57,068 nt of DNA from Comamonadaceae bacterium (GTDB lineage: Bacteria; Pseudomonadota; Gammaproteobacteria; Burkholderiales; Burkholderiaceae_C), in the NCBI GenBank assembly GCA_947450645.1, contig CANFWH010000011.1:1-57068 (forward strand), in the 5' to 3' direction. This document shows positions 16,168 to 23,957 of this stretch, piece by piece; within the stretch, counting starts at the first letter, position 1, and every line of letters starts with the position of its first letter. A program made the translations under genes and the position numbers. The notes below the pieces were generated by a model. That model did no database searches and had not been told where the DNA came from. It worked only from the letters and a program-made list of their open reading frames with translations.

Positions 16168-18600
16168 CTATTCTTTTAAAAATCCATGTTCATAGATTTT
16201 GGGTTCAATCGATTTTTCAAGCAGTTTGAGTTCATCGCGCAGGTTTTTAATCAAATCGGTGTATGTCTCATCATTGCTTTTATTGTTCATCTTGCCCTTG
16301 TCGTTTCTGCCCTGAAAGTGCTCGCGTATGTCATACAAACTGGCATTGACATTGCACTGGGGCTGCTGGTGATAGTGCGTCCAAAGCGCTCTGCCCGCAT
16401 CAAATACCGCCTTGGCTTGACTTGAAAAGACGAGTGGTGTCGCTCGCGGTTCTGGCTCTCCAAATAACGTCGTATTTGCATCCTGTTTGAGCTTGCCCTG
16501 AATGAACTGCGTCATAAAGTTGCTGTCAAACTTCTCACGTGCATTGACCTCTTGCTCGGTAAAAGGTATCCAATGATTGGCGCCATCTTTGCTTGAAACA
16601 CCGTTTTGACTACAAAACAAGGTAAACGCTAAGCAATCGTTTTGAAACTCCGTATCCCTTTTCCATCCGTCGTTAGGGTACAGGAACTGATCGCGATCGT
16701 TAAGCCATGTGGCTTCGATGGTGTGACGTATCGCCAAATAAATCGACATTTCAATCAAATTCGTGCCGTCAATATTTGCGACCATTCCCTTTTTTATGTA
16801 GCTTTTTGCAGGATTACTGGTGATAAATGTATTGTTGTTACTCTGCATACTCGGACCAACAATAATCATGCTTCCGATTGGATTGGATTTAAATGAATAA
16901 AACTCCGAGCGCCAAGCGCCAATTGATTTGCCAGCTATTTTGCTAAATTTTTTAATGCCATTAAGTTCGTAGGCATCATTATTTTTATTACTTAAATAAA
17001 TATCGGTATTTGCATTTTTAATTTCTTTTGAAATCGACAAATCCCAGATTAAAAAACTGATTGGAAATTTACCCGATACATTATCAAAAGTATAGGATGG
17101 ACAAATAAATCCAGCTTCAAATTTCGCCTTAAATTTAGATCGAAATTTATCAAATTTTTCAGAAGTTATAAACTTTGGCGTACTAAAAGCAGCCAGTTTT
17201 GCGTTTGGAATTTCTTTATATATTCTGATGAAAAATTGTGCGAATAATTCATTTAACGCCTCAGCAGAGGCTTCGCTCTTATATTTATGGAAGGTTTTTG
17301 TATCATTGGCAACTTGCGGGATACTGCTTTCACCATAAGACGAAGCCTCCGCATACGGCGGATTGATATACAGCACCAACTTTTTGCGCTTTAGAGGGTC
17401 GTTGATTATTTTTTGCAGCGCTGCGGGCAACTTGGTAAATTCATCGTTCAAAAAATCAAACTGGAATACATGATCCTCTAATAAGTTTGCGCCGTTTTTG
17501 ATGCGGTCTTTCATCACCTCTACATCTTGCCTATCAAGCGTTGAAGCCCAGATGTTGTACTTGTTGGTCAGCCCATTTAGCAAGTTGCCCGTCCCCGCTG
17601 CGCAGTCCCAGATGGTGTACTCGTCTTGCCAGTTCTCGCCCAGCACATCAGTTAAGTATTTTTGCGATAACTCGACCCAAATTTGCGGTGTAAAAAAACT
17701 TCCTTTTCGCTCACGTACATCTTGTGGCACAAGCAAATCTCTGCGCTCTACGATGTAGTCCCAATACTCTTCTTTGGGCGGCCTGTCGTACCTGTTCCAA
17801 AATTGCGTATGAGCCGTTTGCTTGTCGTTAAATGTTGCCGCGCTGTGGCTAAACATTCCTGCCTCGTCAATCTTGCGGTCTAGCTCGTAATGGTCGTGCT
17901 TCAGTAGTACGAATAGCTTTTCTTTGAGGGTATTATTTTCTTGCGAGAGCAAATCTGCCAGATAAAAATCACCATCAATAATGCCTGCCTTTTTTGCCAC
18001 ACTCCAGTCCACGGCAATGGTGGACTTGACGGTTTGCAGCCACTTGTTATAAATAACCATGAAGTTATTTTTGTCAATTTTGGTTTTACTAATCCCTAGC
18101 TTGCCCGTCACAAAGTTAGTTTTAATAAAACCTGCCAGCTCTTTGTTGTCTCGGCCGTAATCAAACAATAGCGATTTTGTCTCTATCGTTGTTTTGACCT
18201 TGGCGTGAATTTGTTTAAATTCTTTAGTGCTGTAGTCAGAGGGTGTCACATTCCAATTGAAGTCGTTTTGATAAAAAATATCATGCACTTCGTTATATGG
18301 AACAAATGCTATTTTTTCTCCATCAAGCGCACCGAGCAGCGGTGGCGGTAGGCACTTGTCAAAAGTTCTAGCCTTGCCAATTGTCAAAATAAGTTGGACG
18401 ATAGACGTGTAAATATCTGCTGCGCCACGTTTTGCCTCAGCCCATAAAAGCGACTCTGGCTCAAACAGACCGTCAGCATTTTGGGGCAAGCAAACACAAA
18501 AATCTATCTTCCCGATAATTCTTGTGCAATCTAAATGCCCAAAATAATCTGCGGCAATTTTGTTTTTTAATTCTTCTTCTTGAATGCCGGCGTATTTCAT
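16168..18600 (-). CDS. Type IIG-like restriction-modification protein (PD-(D/E)XK nuclease plus N6-adenine DNA methyltransferase)
   Basis: An 810-residue single-chain restriction-modification protein. The N-terminal region carries a PD-(D/E)XK pattern: D33 in GKIDFCV and E55-A-K57 in LWAEAKRG, with the following helix IVQLILTIGKAR. The methyltransferase core has SAM motif I around D332 (DCAAGTGNLL) and the catalytic NPPY (N413-Y416 in YINPPYAE), the spacing expected for gamma-class Eco57I-like enzymes. The C-terminal third would be the target-recognition region; the DNA target is unknown. No separate R, M or S gene is adjacent. The middle of the gene (about 16900-17300) is much more AT-rich than its neighbours, and the gene is flanked by direct repeats, both signs of transfer. 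Confidence 0.85.
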   Translation of the reverse strand: MKYAGIQEEELKNKIAADYFGHLDCTRIIGKIDFCVCLPQNADGLFEPESLLWAEAKRGAADIYTSIVQLILTIGKARTFDKCLPPPLLGALDGEKIAFVPYNEVHDIFYQNDFNWNVTPSDYSTKEFKQIHAKVKTTIETKSLLFDYGRDNKELAGFIKTNFVTGKLGISKTKIDKNNFMVIYNKWLQTVKSTIAVDWSVAKKAGIIDGDFYLADLLSQENNTLKEKLFVLLKHDHYELDRKIDEAGMFSHSAATFNDKQTAHTQFWNRYDRPPKEEYWDYIVERRDLLVPQDVRERKGSFFTPQIWVELSQKYLTDVLGENWQDEYTIWDCAAGTGNLLNGLTNKYNIWASTLDRQDVEVMKDRIKNGANLLEDHVFQFDFLNDEFTKLPAALQKIINDPLKRKKLVLYINPPYAEASSYGESSIPQVANDTKTFHKYKSEASAEALNELFAQFFIRIYKEIPNAKLAAFSTPKFITSEKFDKFRSKFKAKFEAGFICPSYTFDNVSGKFPISFLIWDLSISKEIKNANTDIYLSNKNNDAYELNGIKKFSKIAGKSIGAWRSEFYSFKSNPIGSMIIVGPSMQSNNNTFITSNPAKSYIKKGMVANIDGTNLIEMSIYLAIRHTIEATWLNDRDQFLYPNDGWKRDTEFQNDCLAFTLFCSQNGVSSKDGANHWIPFTEQEVNAREKFDSNFMTQFIQGKLKQDANTTLFGEPEPRATPLVFSSQAKAVFDAGRALWTHYHQQPQCNVNASLYDIREHFQGRNDKGKMNNKSNDETYTDLIKNLRDELKLLEKSIEPKIYEHGFLKE

Positions 18601-18632
18601 ATGTCTATATTTTAACCAGCACTATGCTACTT

Positions 18633-19286
18633 TTACCCCTGAAGATTCATCCCAACCAAAGCCTCCAAAGCCTGATGGGATAAGCCTTCTACGGCATCGA
18701 CTACTGCGAAGCCTTGTGGTGTCACATCGAACGTGGCAAGGTCGGTGTACACGCGTTTGATGCAGCCAATGCCTGTGAGTGGATAGCTGCACTGCTTCAC
18801 CAATTTCGACTCGCCCTGTTTTGTAAGCAAATCCATCATTACCCACGCTTGCTTGGCGCCCACGGCTAAATCCATCGCGCCGCCCACGGCTGGAATCGCG
18901 CCCGCCTCGCCAGTGCTCCAGTTGGCAAGGTCGCCCGTGCTGCTGACTTGAAAAGCACCCAACACGCAAATGTCTAAATGCCCGCCGCGCATCATTGCAA
19001 ATGCATCGTTATGGTGGAAGTACGAACCGCCTTTGAGCAAAGTCACTGGTTGCTTGCCTGCGTTGATGAGATCAAAATCTTCATCTTCTTTGGCAGGCGC
19101 AGGGCCCATACCAAGAATGCCGTTTTCGCTGTGCAGCAAGACTTCGCGATTAGCGGGAATGTGGTTTGCCACCAAGGTCGGCATCCCAATGCCAAGGTTG
19201 ACAACAGCGCCATCAGGAATGTCCTTCGCAATCAGCGCTGCGATTTGGTCTTTGGTGCGGCGCACGTATTTTGTTGAATCGCTCAT
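18633..19286 (-). CDS. pcaJ: 3-oxoadipate CoA-transferase subunit B
   Basis: A 217-residue beta subunit of a class I CoA-transferase. The catalytic Glu is E54 in LHSENGILGMG. Typical signatures are NLGIGMPTLV, GGSYFHHNDAFAMMRGGHLD, GDLANW and LTGIGCIKRVYTDLATFDVT. With subunit A it would move CoA from succinyl-CoA to 3-oxoadipate, the product of maleylacetate reductase; acetoacetate as substrate (ScoB) cannot be excluded. It overlaps pcaI by four bases. The last 20 codons fall inside the direct repeat 18651-18700, so its present C-terminus may have arrived with the inserted restriction gene. It is the last gene of the long minus-strand operon. Confidence 0.88.
   Translation of the reverse strand: MSDSTKYVRRTKDQIAALIAKDIPDGAVVNLGIGMPTLVANHIPANREVLLHSENGILGMGPAPAKEDEDFDLINAGKQPVTLLKGGSYFHHNDAFAMMRGGHLDICVLGAFQVSSTGDLANWSTGEAGAIPAVGGAMDLAVGAKQAWVMMDLLTKQGESKLVKQCSYPLTGIGCIKRVYTDLATFDVTPQGFAVVDAVEGLSHQALEALVGMNLQG
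18651..18700 (+). repeat. Direct repeat flanking the restriction-modification gene (right copy)
   Basis: Counterpart of 15991-16039, with about five differences including one extra A. Here it forms the intact 3' end of pcaJ. It also bears a loose resemblance to the dispersed palindrome (AAGCC...GGGATAAGCC), but the encoded GLSHQALEALVG is normal for the CoA-transferase family, so I do not count it as a copy. Confidence 0.75.
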
Positions 19287-19993
19287 GCTTTGAAGCCTCC
19301 GCCTTGCGTGATCGTGCGTTCCACTTTCACAACCTTCGAGACAAAAATGCCAGGAGTCACCACGGTCTCAGGGTCGAAGCTGCCCAGTTCCACAATCTCG
19401 TGCACGGTGGCAATCGTGACCCGTGCCGCCATTGCCATCACAGGACCAAAGCAGCGCGCCGTTTTGCGATAAACGAGATTGCCCCAGCGGTCACCCGCCT
19501 CCGCCTTAATCAGCGCGAAGTCCGCATGGAGCGGGGCTTCCAGCACATAGTGCTTGCCGTCAATCAGCCGTGTTTCTTTAGGCGTGCCATCAGGATTTTT
19601 TGCCAGCTCCGTACCGTAGGCGGTCTGCACAAAGAAAGCGCCGATACCAGCACCCGCCGCGCGGATGCGTTCGGAGAGCGTGCCTTGCGGGACAAGCTCC
19701 AATTCCAATTTTCCCGCACGGTACAAGCGATCGAAATGATGGCTATCGACCTGACGCGGAAAGCTGCACACGATTTTTCGCACGCGTTCAGCCGCCAAGA
19801 GCGCCGCCAGCCCTGTGTCGCCATTGCCCGCGTTGTTGTTGATGATCGTGAGATCTTTTGCGCCGTGGGCAATGAGACCATCAATGAGTTCGTTCGGAAT
19901 GCCCGCCGTGCCAAAGCCGCCAATCATGATGGAAGCCCCGTCCTGTATACCTTGCAGAGCATCCGATACTGATGAAGAAATTTTGTTAATCAT
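19283..19993 (-). CDS. pcaI: 3-oxoadipate CoA-transferase subunit A
   Basis: A 236-residue alpha subunit of a class I CoA-transferase. Family features: SVSDALQGIQDGASIMIGGFGTAG at the N-terminus with the GGFG turn, NAGNGDTGLAAL, and the EAPLHADFALIKAEAGDRWGNLVYR segment. It forms the catalytic heteromer with the subunit encoded directly downstream, with a four-base overlap. The pair would catalyse 3-oxoadipate + succinyl-CoA to 3-oxoadipyl-CoA + succinate. The upstream overlap with the dimeric-barrel protein gene is also four bases. Confidence 0.88.
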   Translation of the reverse strand: MINKISSSVSDALQGIQDGASIMIGGFGTAGIPNELIDGLIAHGAKDLTIINNNAGNGDTGLAALLAAERVRKIVCSFPRQVDSHHFDRLYRAGKLELELVPQGTLSERIRAAGAGIGAFFVQTAYGTELAKNPDGTPKETRLIDGKHYVLEAPLHADFALIKAEAGDRWGNLVYRKTARCFGPVMAMAARVTIATVHEIVELGSFDPETVVTPGIFVSKVVKVERTITQGGGFKA

Positions 19994-20607
19994 GACTCAA
20001 TTATCGTCATCATGGTACGCAGTGTGTTCGTGAAATGCGGCCGCGCGACATCGCTCCAAGCGGTGTGCCGCACCGCCAGCCACGGCGCAGATGTGAGCAC
20101 ATCAGGACTCGTGAGGTCATAGCAAGCAAACGAGCGCGGACGGTTGTCATTCGCCTCGCACCTTGCATCCAAATTGATGAGTCGCATCGCGCTCACGCAG
20201 CCTGGCACACGCGCAAGTCCAAGCATGTGCTCGGTGTCATACCAGCGCATGATCTCGTCCCACCAACCTGTGTCCGTATCGGTTTCAACGACGTAGTGAA
20301 AGAGTGGCGTTTCATTTTTAGATGGGCAGTGTGGCTGTAGGCCAAGCTGCAAGCGGCTCACACGAGCTTGGCTCTTGAAAGCCTTATTCCATATGGCCTG
20401 CAGCGCATCGATCTGATTCAATGTGATGTTTTTCTGCACGGCAAACTTGGCGTAGCAGTAAAGCGTTTTTTGCTCGGTCGAATAGGCGATTCGGTGAACC
20501 GTGACACCCGCTAAATGCTCTGCGCAAAACTGACGAAAGCTTGCCGCTAAGTTTGCCGCTGGCTCCTCATTGCCATCCATTTGAAAGAGCAAAAAATCGG
20601 TTGGCAT
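19990..20607 (-). CDS. Dimeric alpha/beta barrel (EthD-like) protein
   Basis: About 205 residues starting from ATG 20607; a TTG at 20625 would add six residues. The C-terminal half contains WWDEIMRWYDTEHMLGLARVPG and SAPWLAVRHTAWSDVARPHF, the pattern of EthD/ABM-like ferredoxin-fold proteins that help aromatic or alkyl degradation. The N-terminal half (FLLFQMDGNEEP...) may be a second, weaker copy of the fold. No catalytic activity can be assigned. It overlaps pcaI by four bases and follows the carboxymuconolactone decarboxylase-like gene by a few bases. Confidence 0.6.
   Translation of the reverse strand: MPTDFLLFQMDGNEEPAANLAASFRQFCAEHLAGVTVHRIAYSTEQKTLYCYAKFAVQKNITLNQIDALQAIWNKAFKSQARVSRLQLGLQPHCPSKNETPLFHYVVETDTDTGWWDEIMRWYDTEHMLGLARVPGCVSAMRLINLDARCEANDNRPRSFACYDLTSPDVLTSAPWLAVRHTAWSDVARPHFTNTLRTMMTIIES
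20378..20410 (+). repeat. Dispersed palindromic element, copy 4 (coding)
   Basis: AAAGCCTTATTCCATATGG followed by CCTGCAGCGCATCG. On the coding (minus) strand it encodes LQAIWNKAF in the EthD-like protein, in the same codon register as most other copies. Confidence 0.5.
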
Positions 20608-20614
20608 GAACGGC

Positions 20615-21154
20615 TCAATGCCCAATATGGAAGGCCGTCAAAAACCGCGACACCATGTTGTACGCCGCAATCGTGGCCACTAAATCGATTTGACCTTGCG
20701 CATCGAAGTGTTTTTTGACTTGTTCGAACAGACTATCGGGCACATCAATCGCGCGAGTCATCGCATCGGTCAGCGCCAGTGCAACTTGCACATTGCCCGC
20801 CATACTCGCTTGCCAGCCTTGCTGGATATGGCTTATCGGGTAAGCAGCTTCAGTCACCGCATCAATCACCGCCTGCGTCACGCCCTCTTTCAATGCAATC
20901 GGCACATGCGCTTGATATTCAAAATCGGCCTTGTTGAGCACCGCCACGCGAATGATGACTAGCTCGCGCAGACCCGCTGGCAAGCTGCTTTTGTTGCGCA
21001 CCGCAGACAGCATCTGCTCCCAACCATGAGCGATAGGCGGGCTATTGAGTAGTACGCGGTACAAGTCTGAAATGCGTCCACGCGCTTGCAAAATTTGCGC
21101 TTCTTGTGCAGCAAGTTCGGGCTTGGTGCCAGGGGTGATAGGTGTGATGCGCAT
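20615..21154 (-). CDS. Carboxymuconolactone decarboxylase family protein
   Basis: A 179-residue all-helical protein of the CMD/AhpD family: RVLLNSPPIAHGWEQMLSAVRNKSSLP, then LRELVIIRVAVLNKADFEYQAHVPIALKEGVTQAVIDAV, the core repeat. The CxxC of AhpD-type peroxidases is absent, so a decarboxylase or accessory role is more likely than a peroxidase one. In aromatic operons such proteins often act on lactone or oxo-acid intermediates. The exact step here is unknown. It sits between a Bug receptor gene and the EthD-like gene. Confidence 0.82.
   Translation of the reverse strand: MRITPITPGTKPELAAQEAQILQARGRISDLYRVLLNSPPIAHGWEQMLSAVRNKSSLPAGLRELVIIRVAVLNKADFEYQAHVPIALKEGVTQAVIDAVTEAAYPISHIQQGWQASMAGNVQVALALTDAMTRAIDVPDSLFEQVKKHFDAQGQIDLVATIAAYNMVSRFLTAFHIGH
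20814..20845 (+). repeat. Dispersed palindromic element, copy 5 (coding)
   Basis: CAGCCTTGCTGGATATGG followed by CTTATCGGGTAAGC. It lies inside the carboxymuconolactone decarboxylase-like gene in a shifted codon register (ISHIQQGW), which argues for conservation of DNA rather than peptide. Confidence 0.5.
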
Positions 21155-21166
21155 GATGTTTTTTGG

Positions 21167-22171
21167 CTAATCCGCTTTGATGTTTTTGGCTTTGACCACG
21201 CGCGTCCACTTTGCCGTATCACTCGCCAAAAGCTTGACAAGCTCCGCTGGGCTTGACGCGGCGGGCTCTGCACCCGATTGCATGAGCTTGGTTTTTACCG
21301 CATCGTTGGCGAGTGTGCGGCGCACCGCTGCATTCACGCGGTCGATGTCCGCCACTGTTGTTCCCTTCGCGGCAAACAGCGCATACCAGTTGTCCGAGTC
21401 AACGCCCGCAACGCCCATTTCGGCAAAAGTTTTGACGTCTGGCAACAAAGGATGTCGCTTGGGTGCAGCGATACCAATCGCTTTGAGCTTGCCAGATTTG
21501 ATAAATGAAATCAGCCCAGGAATGTCGCCAAAGAATCCATTGACGTGACCCGCCAGCACATCGTTGATGGCAGGCGCAGCGCCTTTGTAGGGGACGTGTA
21601 TGAGATTTATTTTGGCGGCATCATTCAAAAGTTCCATCGCCAAGTGCGGCACGCTCCCCGTACCCGACGATGCCATAGTCAAAGGCGAAGCCTTATCCTG
21701 CATGGCTTTGCGAGCAGTTGTCACAAACTCTGCGCCCGTGTTGTAGGGCGCGCGTTCGCCCACCACCAACACTTCCACGTTATTGACGACGAGCGACACA
21801 GGCGTGAGATCAAGTTTCGGGTCGTAGGGCAGCTTGTCGTAGAGCGCAGGATTGATCGCCACCGCGCCGACGCTGGTGAGCCACAGAACAGACGCATCGG
21901 GACTGCTTCGCGAGACGAACTCCGCAGCAATCGCGCCATTTGCGCCTGCTTTGTTTTCTACGATGACCTGATGTCCCAATTCTTTGGAGAGTTGCTCGCT
22001 CATGGTACGAGCCACAAAATCCACAGGGCCGCCAGGCGGAAACGCGACGATGATGCGCGTGATTTTATTGCTCGCCGATGTTTGTGCATGGGCGTTTATA
22101 GTAAGCATAGATGCTCCGCAAGCCACAGCCAGTGTGGCTTGCACGAGTGCCGATTTGAAAAATTGATTCAT
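21167..22171 (-). CDS. Bug/TctC family substrate-binding protein
   Basis: A 334-residue periplasmic receptor with a signal peptide of about 29 residues (MNQFFKSALV..., ending NAHA-QTS). Signatures: RIIVAFPPGGPVDFVARTM, VIVENKAGANGAIAAEFV, and the ligand-site region PLTMASSGTGSVPHLAMELL. That segment is about four residues longer than usual because of ARKAMQDKA, which is encoded by a palindromic-element copy. It lies between an SDR gene and the CMD-like gene, the third Bug receptor of the long operon counted from the promoter. The ligand is unknown. Confidence 0.9.
   Translation of the reverse strand: MNQFFKSALVQATLAVACGASMLTINAHAQTSASNKITRIIVAFPPGGPVDFVARTMSEQLSKELGHQVIVENKAGANGAIAAEFVSRSSPDASVLWLTSVGAVAINPALYDKLPYDPKLDLTPVSLVVNNVEVLVVGERAPYNTGAEFVTTARKAMQDKASPLTMASSGTGSVPHLAMELLNDAAKINLIHVPYKGAAPAINDVLAGHVNGFFGDIPGLISFIKSGKLKAIGIAAPKRHPLLPDVKTFAEMGVAGVDSDNWYALFAAKGTTVADIDRVNAAVRRTLANDAVKTKLMQSGAEPAASSPAELVKLLASDTAKWTRVVKAKNIKAD
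21687..21720 (+). repeat. Dispersed palindromic element, copy 6 (coding)
   Basis: GAAGCCTTATCCTGCATGG followed by CTTTGCGAGCAGTTG. On the coding strand it gives RKAMQDKAS, just before the conserved Bug ligand-site motif, where it seems to add about four residues. Confidence 0.5.
22119..22158 (+). repeat. Dispersed palindromic element, copy 7 (coding, signal peptide)
   Basis: CAAGCCACAGCCAGTGTGG followed by CTTGCACGAGTGCCGATTTG. One of the best tails: ACGAGTGCCGA recurs at 23155 and, as ACGAGTGCCAA, in intergenic DNA at 40206. It encodes VQATLAVACG in the Bug signal peptide on the minus strand. Confidence 0.65.
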
Positions 22172-22182
22172 AAAATTTCCTT

Positions 22183-23067
22183 TTAATCACACCGCGCGGA
22201 CATGCCGCCGTCAACCACGATTTCTGTTCCCGTCACAAAGCGTGCTTCATCAGATGCGAGGAATAGCGCGGCGTTTGCCGTATCGCGCCCATCGCCTTCC
22301 ACGGCCAGCGGAATCCTTGCTGCACGCTGCGCCAGTAGCGCTGCTACGTCACCACCCGCGCGTTGTCCCGCAAGGCGCACCTCCACCATCGGCGTGTGCA
22401 ACTGACCCGGCACGACGGTGTTGACGCGAATGCCTTGCTTTGCGTATTGCACCGCCAGCACTTTAGAAAATTGAATCACGCCCGCCTTGGTGGCTGCGTA
22501 GGCGATTTGCGCCGACCCCGTCCAGCGCGTGCCCGAGGTGGACGCGATATTGACAATGGCAAAACTTGCCTCGAAAGCCTTATCCAGCATGGCTTCTCGC
22601 TGTGCCAACATATGCGGAATCACGTGCTTGCAGGTGAGAAAAACGCTCTTGAGGTTATGGTCAATTTGCGCATCAAACACGGCTTCGCTCATCTCAACTG
22701 GGCCGCCTTTGGCCGAGCCGCCCACGTTGTTGACGAGCACATCGATACGGCCAAACATCGCCACGCACGCCGCTACGTTTTGTGCAATCGACTCATCGCC
22801 CGAATCGCTATTCGTGACATCGCACACCGCGCCCACAAACACACCGCCCGCGTTTGCAATCAGTTTCGCCGTCTCGGTCATGCGCTCAAGGTCCTTGTCC
22901 ACGCCATAAACCTTCGCGCCCTCTAATGCAAAACGCACAGCCATCGCGCGGCCATTACCCCAGCCCGTGCCGACCGAACCAGCGCCCGTGATAAAGACGA
23001 CCTTGCCAGCCAATCGCCCAGCAGGGCTCATAGATAAAGGTGCAGTCGAAGAGCGTGATGTTGTCAT
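22183..23067 (-). CDS. SDR family oxidoreductase
   Basis: A 294-residue short-chain dehydrogenase/reductase. The cofactor site VVFITGAGSVGTGWGNGRAMA replaces the short TGxxxGIG loop with a longer variant, VLVNNVGGS gives the NNxG motif, and the catalytic Ser (IASTSGTRWTG), Tyr and Lys (AYAATKAG) follow. C-terminal TGTEIVVDGGMSA is standard. An insertion of about ten residues (QREAMLDKAFEASF) separates PHM from AIVNIAS, where other SDRs have a short Gly-rich turn; it is encoded by a palindromic-element copy. The substrate is unknown; a hydroxyacyl-CoA or cyclic alcohol would fit. It overlaps the next upstream gene by four bases. Confidence 0.88.
   Translation of the reverse strand: MTTSRSSTAPLSMSPAGRLAGKVVFITGAGSVGTGWGNGRAMAVRFALEGAKVYGVDKDLERMTETAKLIANAGGVFVGAVCDVTNSDSGDESIAQNVAACVAMFGRIDVLVNNVGGSAKGGPVEMSEAVFDAQIDHNLKSVFLTCKHVIPHMLAQREAMLDKAFEASFAIVNIASTSGTRWTGSAQIAYAATKAGVIQFSKVLAVQYAKQGIRVNTVVPGQLHTPMVEVRLAGQRAGGDVAALLAQRAARIPLAVEGDGRDTANAALFLASDEARFVTGTEIVVDGGMSARCD
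22574..22607 (+). repeat. Dispersed palindromic element, copy 8 (coding, probable insertion in SDR)
   Basis: AAAGCCTTATCCAGCATGG followed by CTTCTCGCTGTGCCA. It encodes REAMLDKAF, exactly the part of the SDR that has no counterpart in ordinary family members, so here the element looks like a true in-frame insertion. Confidence 0.6.
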
Positions 23068-23954
23068 GATGTAAATCCGTAGAGTCGCTCAGGGTTGGTG
23101 ACAAGTAATTTTTCCATTAAATACGGCGTGCAGGCCATACGGGATATGGCTTCCACGAGTGCCGAATCGCTTGGTACATGCGTGTGATTGGGATGTGGGA
23201 AGTCCGTGCCCCAGACACATTGATCGGGATACGCCTCCACCAACACCCGCGCCAATGTCACGCCAGCCACGTACTCGGGCGCATGACTAGGCGTTGAATC
23301 AATGCGATCAATCCCGCTGACTTTGACGTGGAAAAGCGGATTTTTAAGCAGCTCAAACAGCGCCGCGAAATCGGCGTGCTCTCGCCCGAGCAGGCTATCG
23401 ACGCGCCCCATGTGATCTATCACCACGGGGACGGCGCTCTTAGACAAAGGCGCAGCGATATGATGAATCATGCTGGACTCGAAATGCACTTGCAAATGCA
23501 TACCCACCGCCTTTAAACGATGTGTGAATTGCACGATCTCGTCAATCGTGTTGCCTACTGCCAAATGGTTCATAAAGTGAAAGCGAACACCTCTGAAGCC
23601 CTTGCTGGATAAGCGCTGCAGCTCGGTATCACTCACCGACGTGGGCACAAGTACCACGCCAAGATAGCGCCCCTCGCCATGTGCAATGGCATCTTCCACA
23701 GCCGAATTATCAAATCCGTGAACGATGGATTGCACAATCACGCAGCGCGAAATGCCAAGCGTCTTATGCAGCGCGAATAGCGTTTCTTTGCCCGCATCGA
23801 CTGGCGTAAAGTTGCGCGTGGCGGCATACGGAAACTCGTGCGCTGGGCCAAAAATATGCACATGACTGTCGCAGGCGTTGGCAGGCAACTTGAGCGCAGG
23901 CCTTGCTGTATGGGGGTTGTAGGTGAGGATGGGGGTAGCGAGGTCAATGCTCAT
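23064..23954 (-). CDS. Amidohydrolase-2 family protein, 2-pyrone-4,6-dicarboxylate lactonase (LigI)-like
   Basis: A 296-residue cytosolic TIM-barrel hydrolase. It has CDSHVHIFGPAHEFPY (HxH), a run of family motifs such as GFRGVRFHFM and VVIDHMGRVD, and WGTDFPHPNH near the C-terminus with the catalytic Asp. This order and the FP(Y/x)AATRNFTP segment match the LigI / D-galactarolactone isomerase group, which open pyrone or sugar lactones. In this operon, next to CoA-ester enzymes and CMD, a lactone hydrolase on a ring-cleavage product is a reasonable guess. The start ATG lies 3 bp after the upstream stop, and its stop overlaps the SDR start by four bases. Confidence 0.82.
   Translation of the reverse strand: MSIDLATPILTYNPHTARPALKLPANACDSHVHIFGPAHEFPYAATRNFTPVDAGKETLFALHKTLGISRCVIVQSIVHGFDNSAVEDAIAHGEGRYLGVVLVPTSVSDTELQRLSSKGFRGVRFHFMNHLAVGNTIDEIVQFTHRLKAVGMHLQVHFESSMIHHIAAPLSKSAVPVVIDHMGRVDSLLGREHADFAALFELLKNPLFHVKVSGIDRIDSTPSHAPEYVAGVTLARVLVEAYPDQCVWGTDFPHPNHTHVPSDSALVEAISRMACTPYLMEKLLVTNPERLYGFTS
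23131..23168 (+). repeat. Dispersed palindromic element, copy 9 (coding)
   Basis: CAGGCCATACGGGATATGG followed by CTTCCACGAGTGCCGAATC. This is close to the consensus, with inverted GGCCATA/TATGGC arms around CGGGA. It is preceded by CGGCGTG, a partial mirror of the right tail. It encodes VEAISRMACTP on the minus strand in the LigI-like protein. Confidence 0.65.
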
Positions 23955-23957
23955 GGT

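Noticed and set aside
16186-16425. Plus-strand open frame over the end of the restriction gene
   Set aside because: It lies wholly antisense to a well-supported gene, has no family resemblance and no ribosome site.
16168-18600. BREX PglX or a larger phage-defence system
   Set aside because: The protein is shorter than PglX, has its own nuclease-like N-terminus, and no other defence genes are next to it.
23595-23627. Possible extra copy of the palindromic element (AAGCCCTTGCTGGATAAGC) in the LigI-like gene
   Set aside because: The encoded ELQRLSSKGFRGVRF is normal sequence for the family, and the arms are not symmetric, so I left it out of the list.
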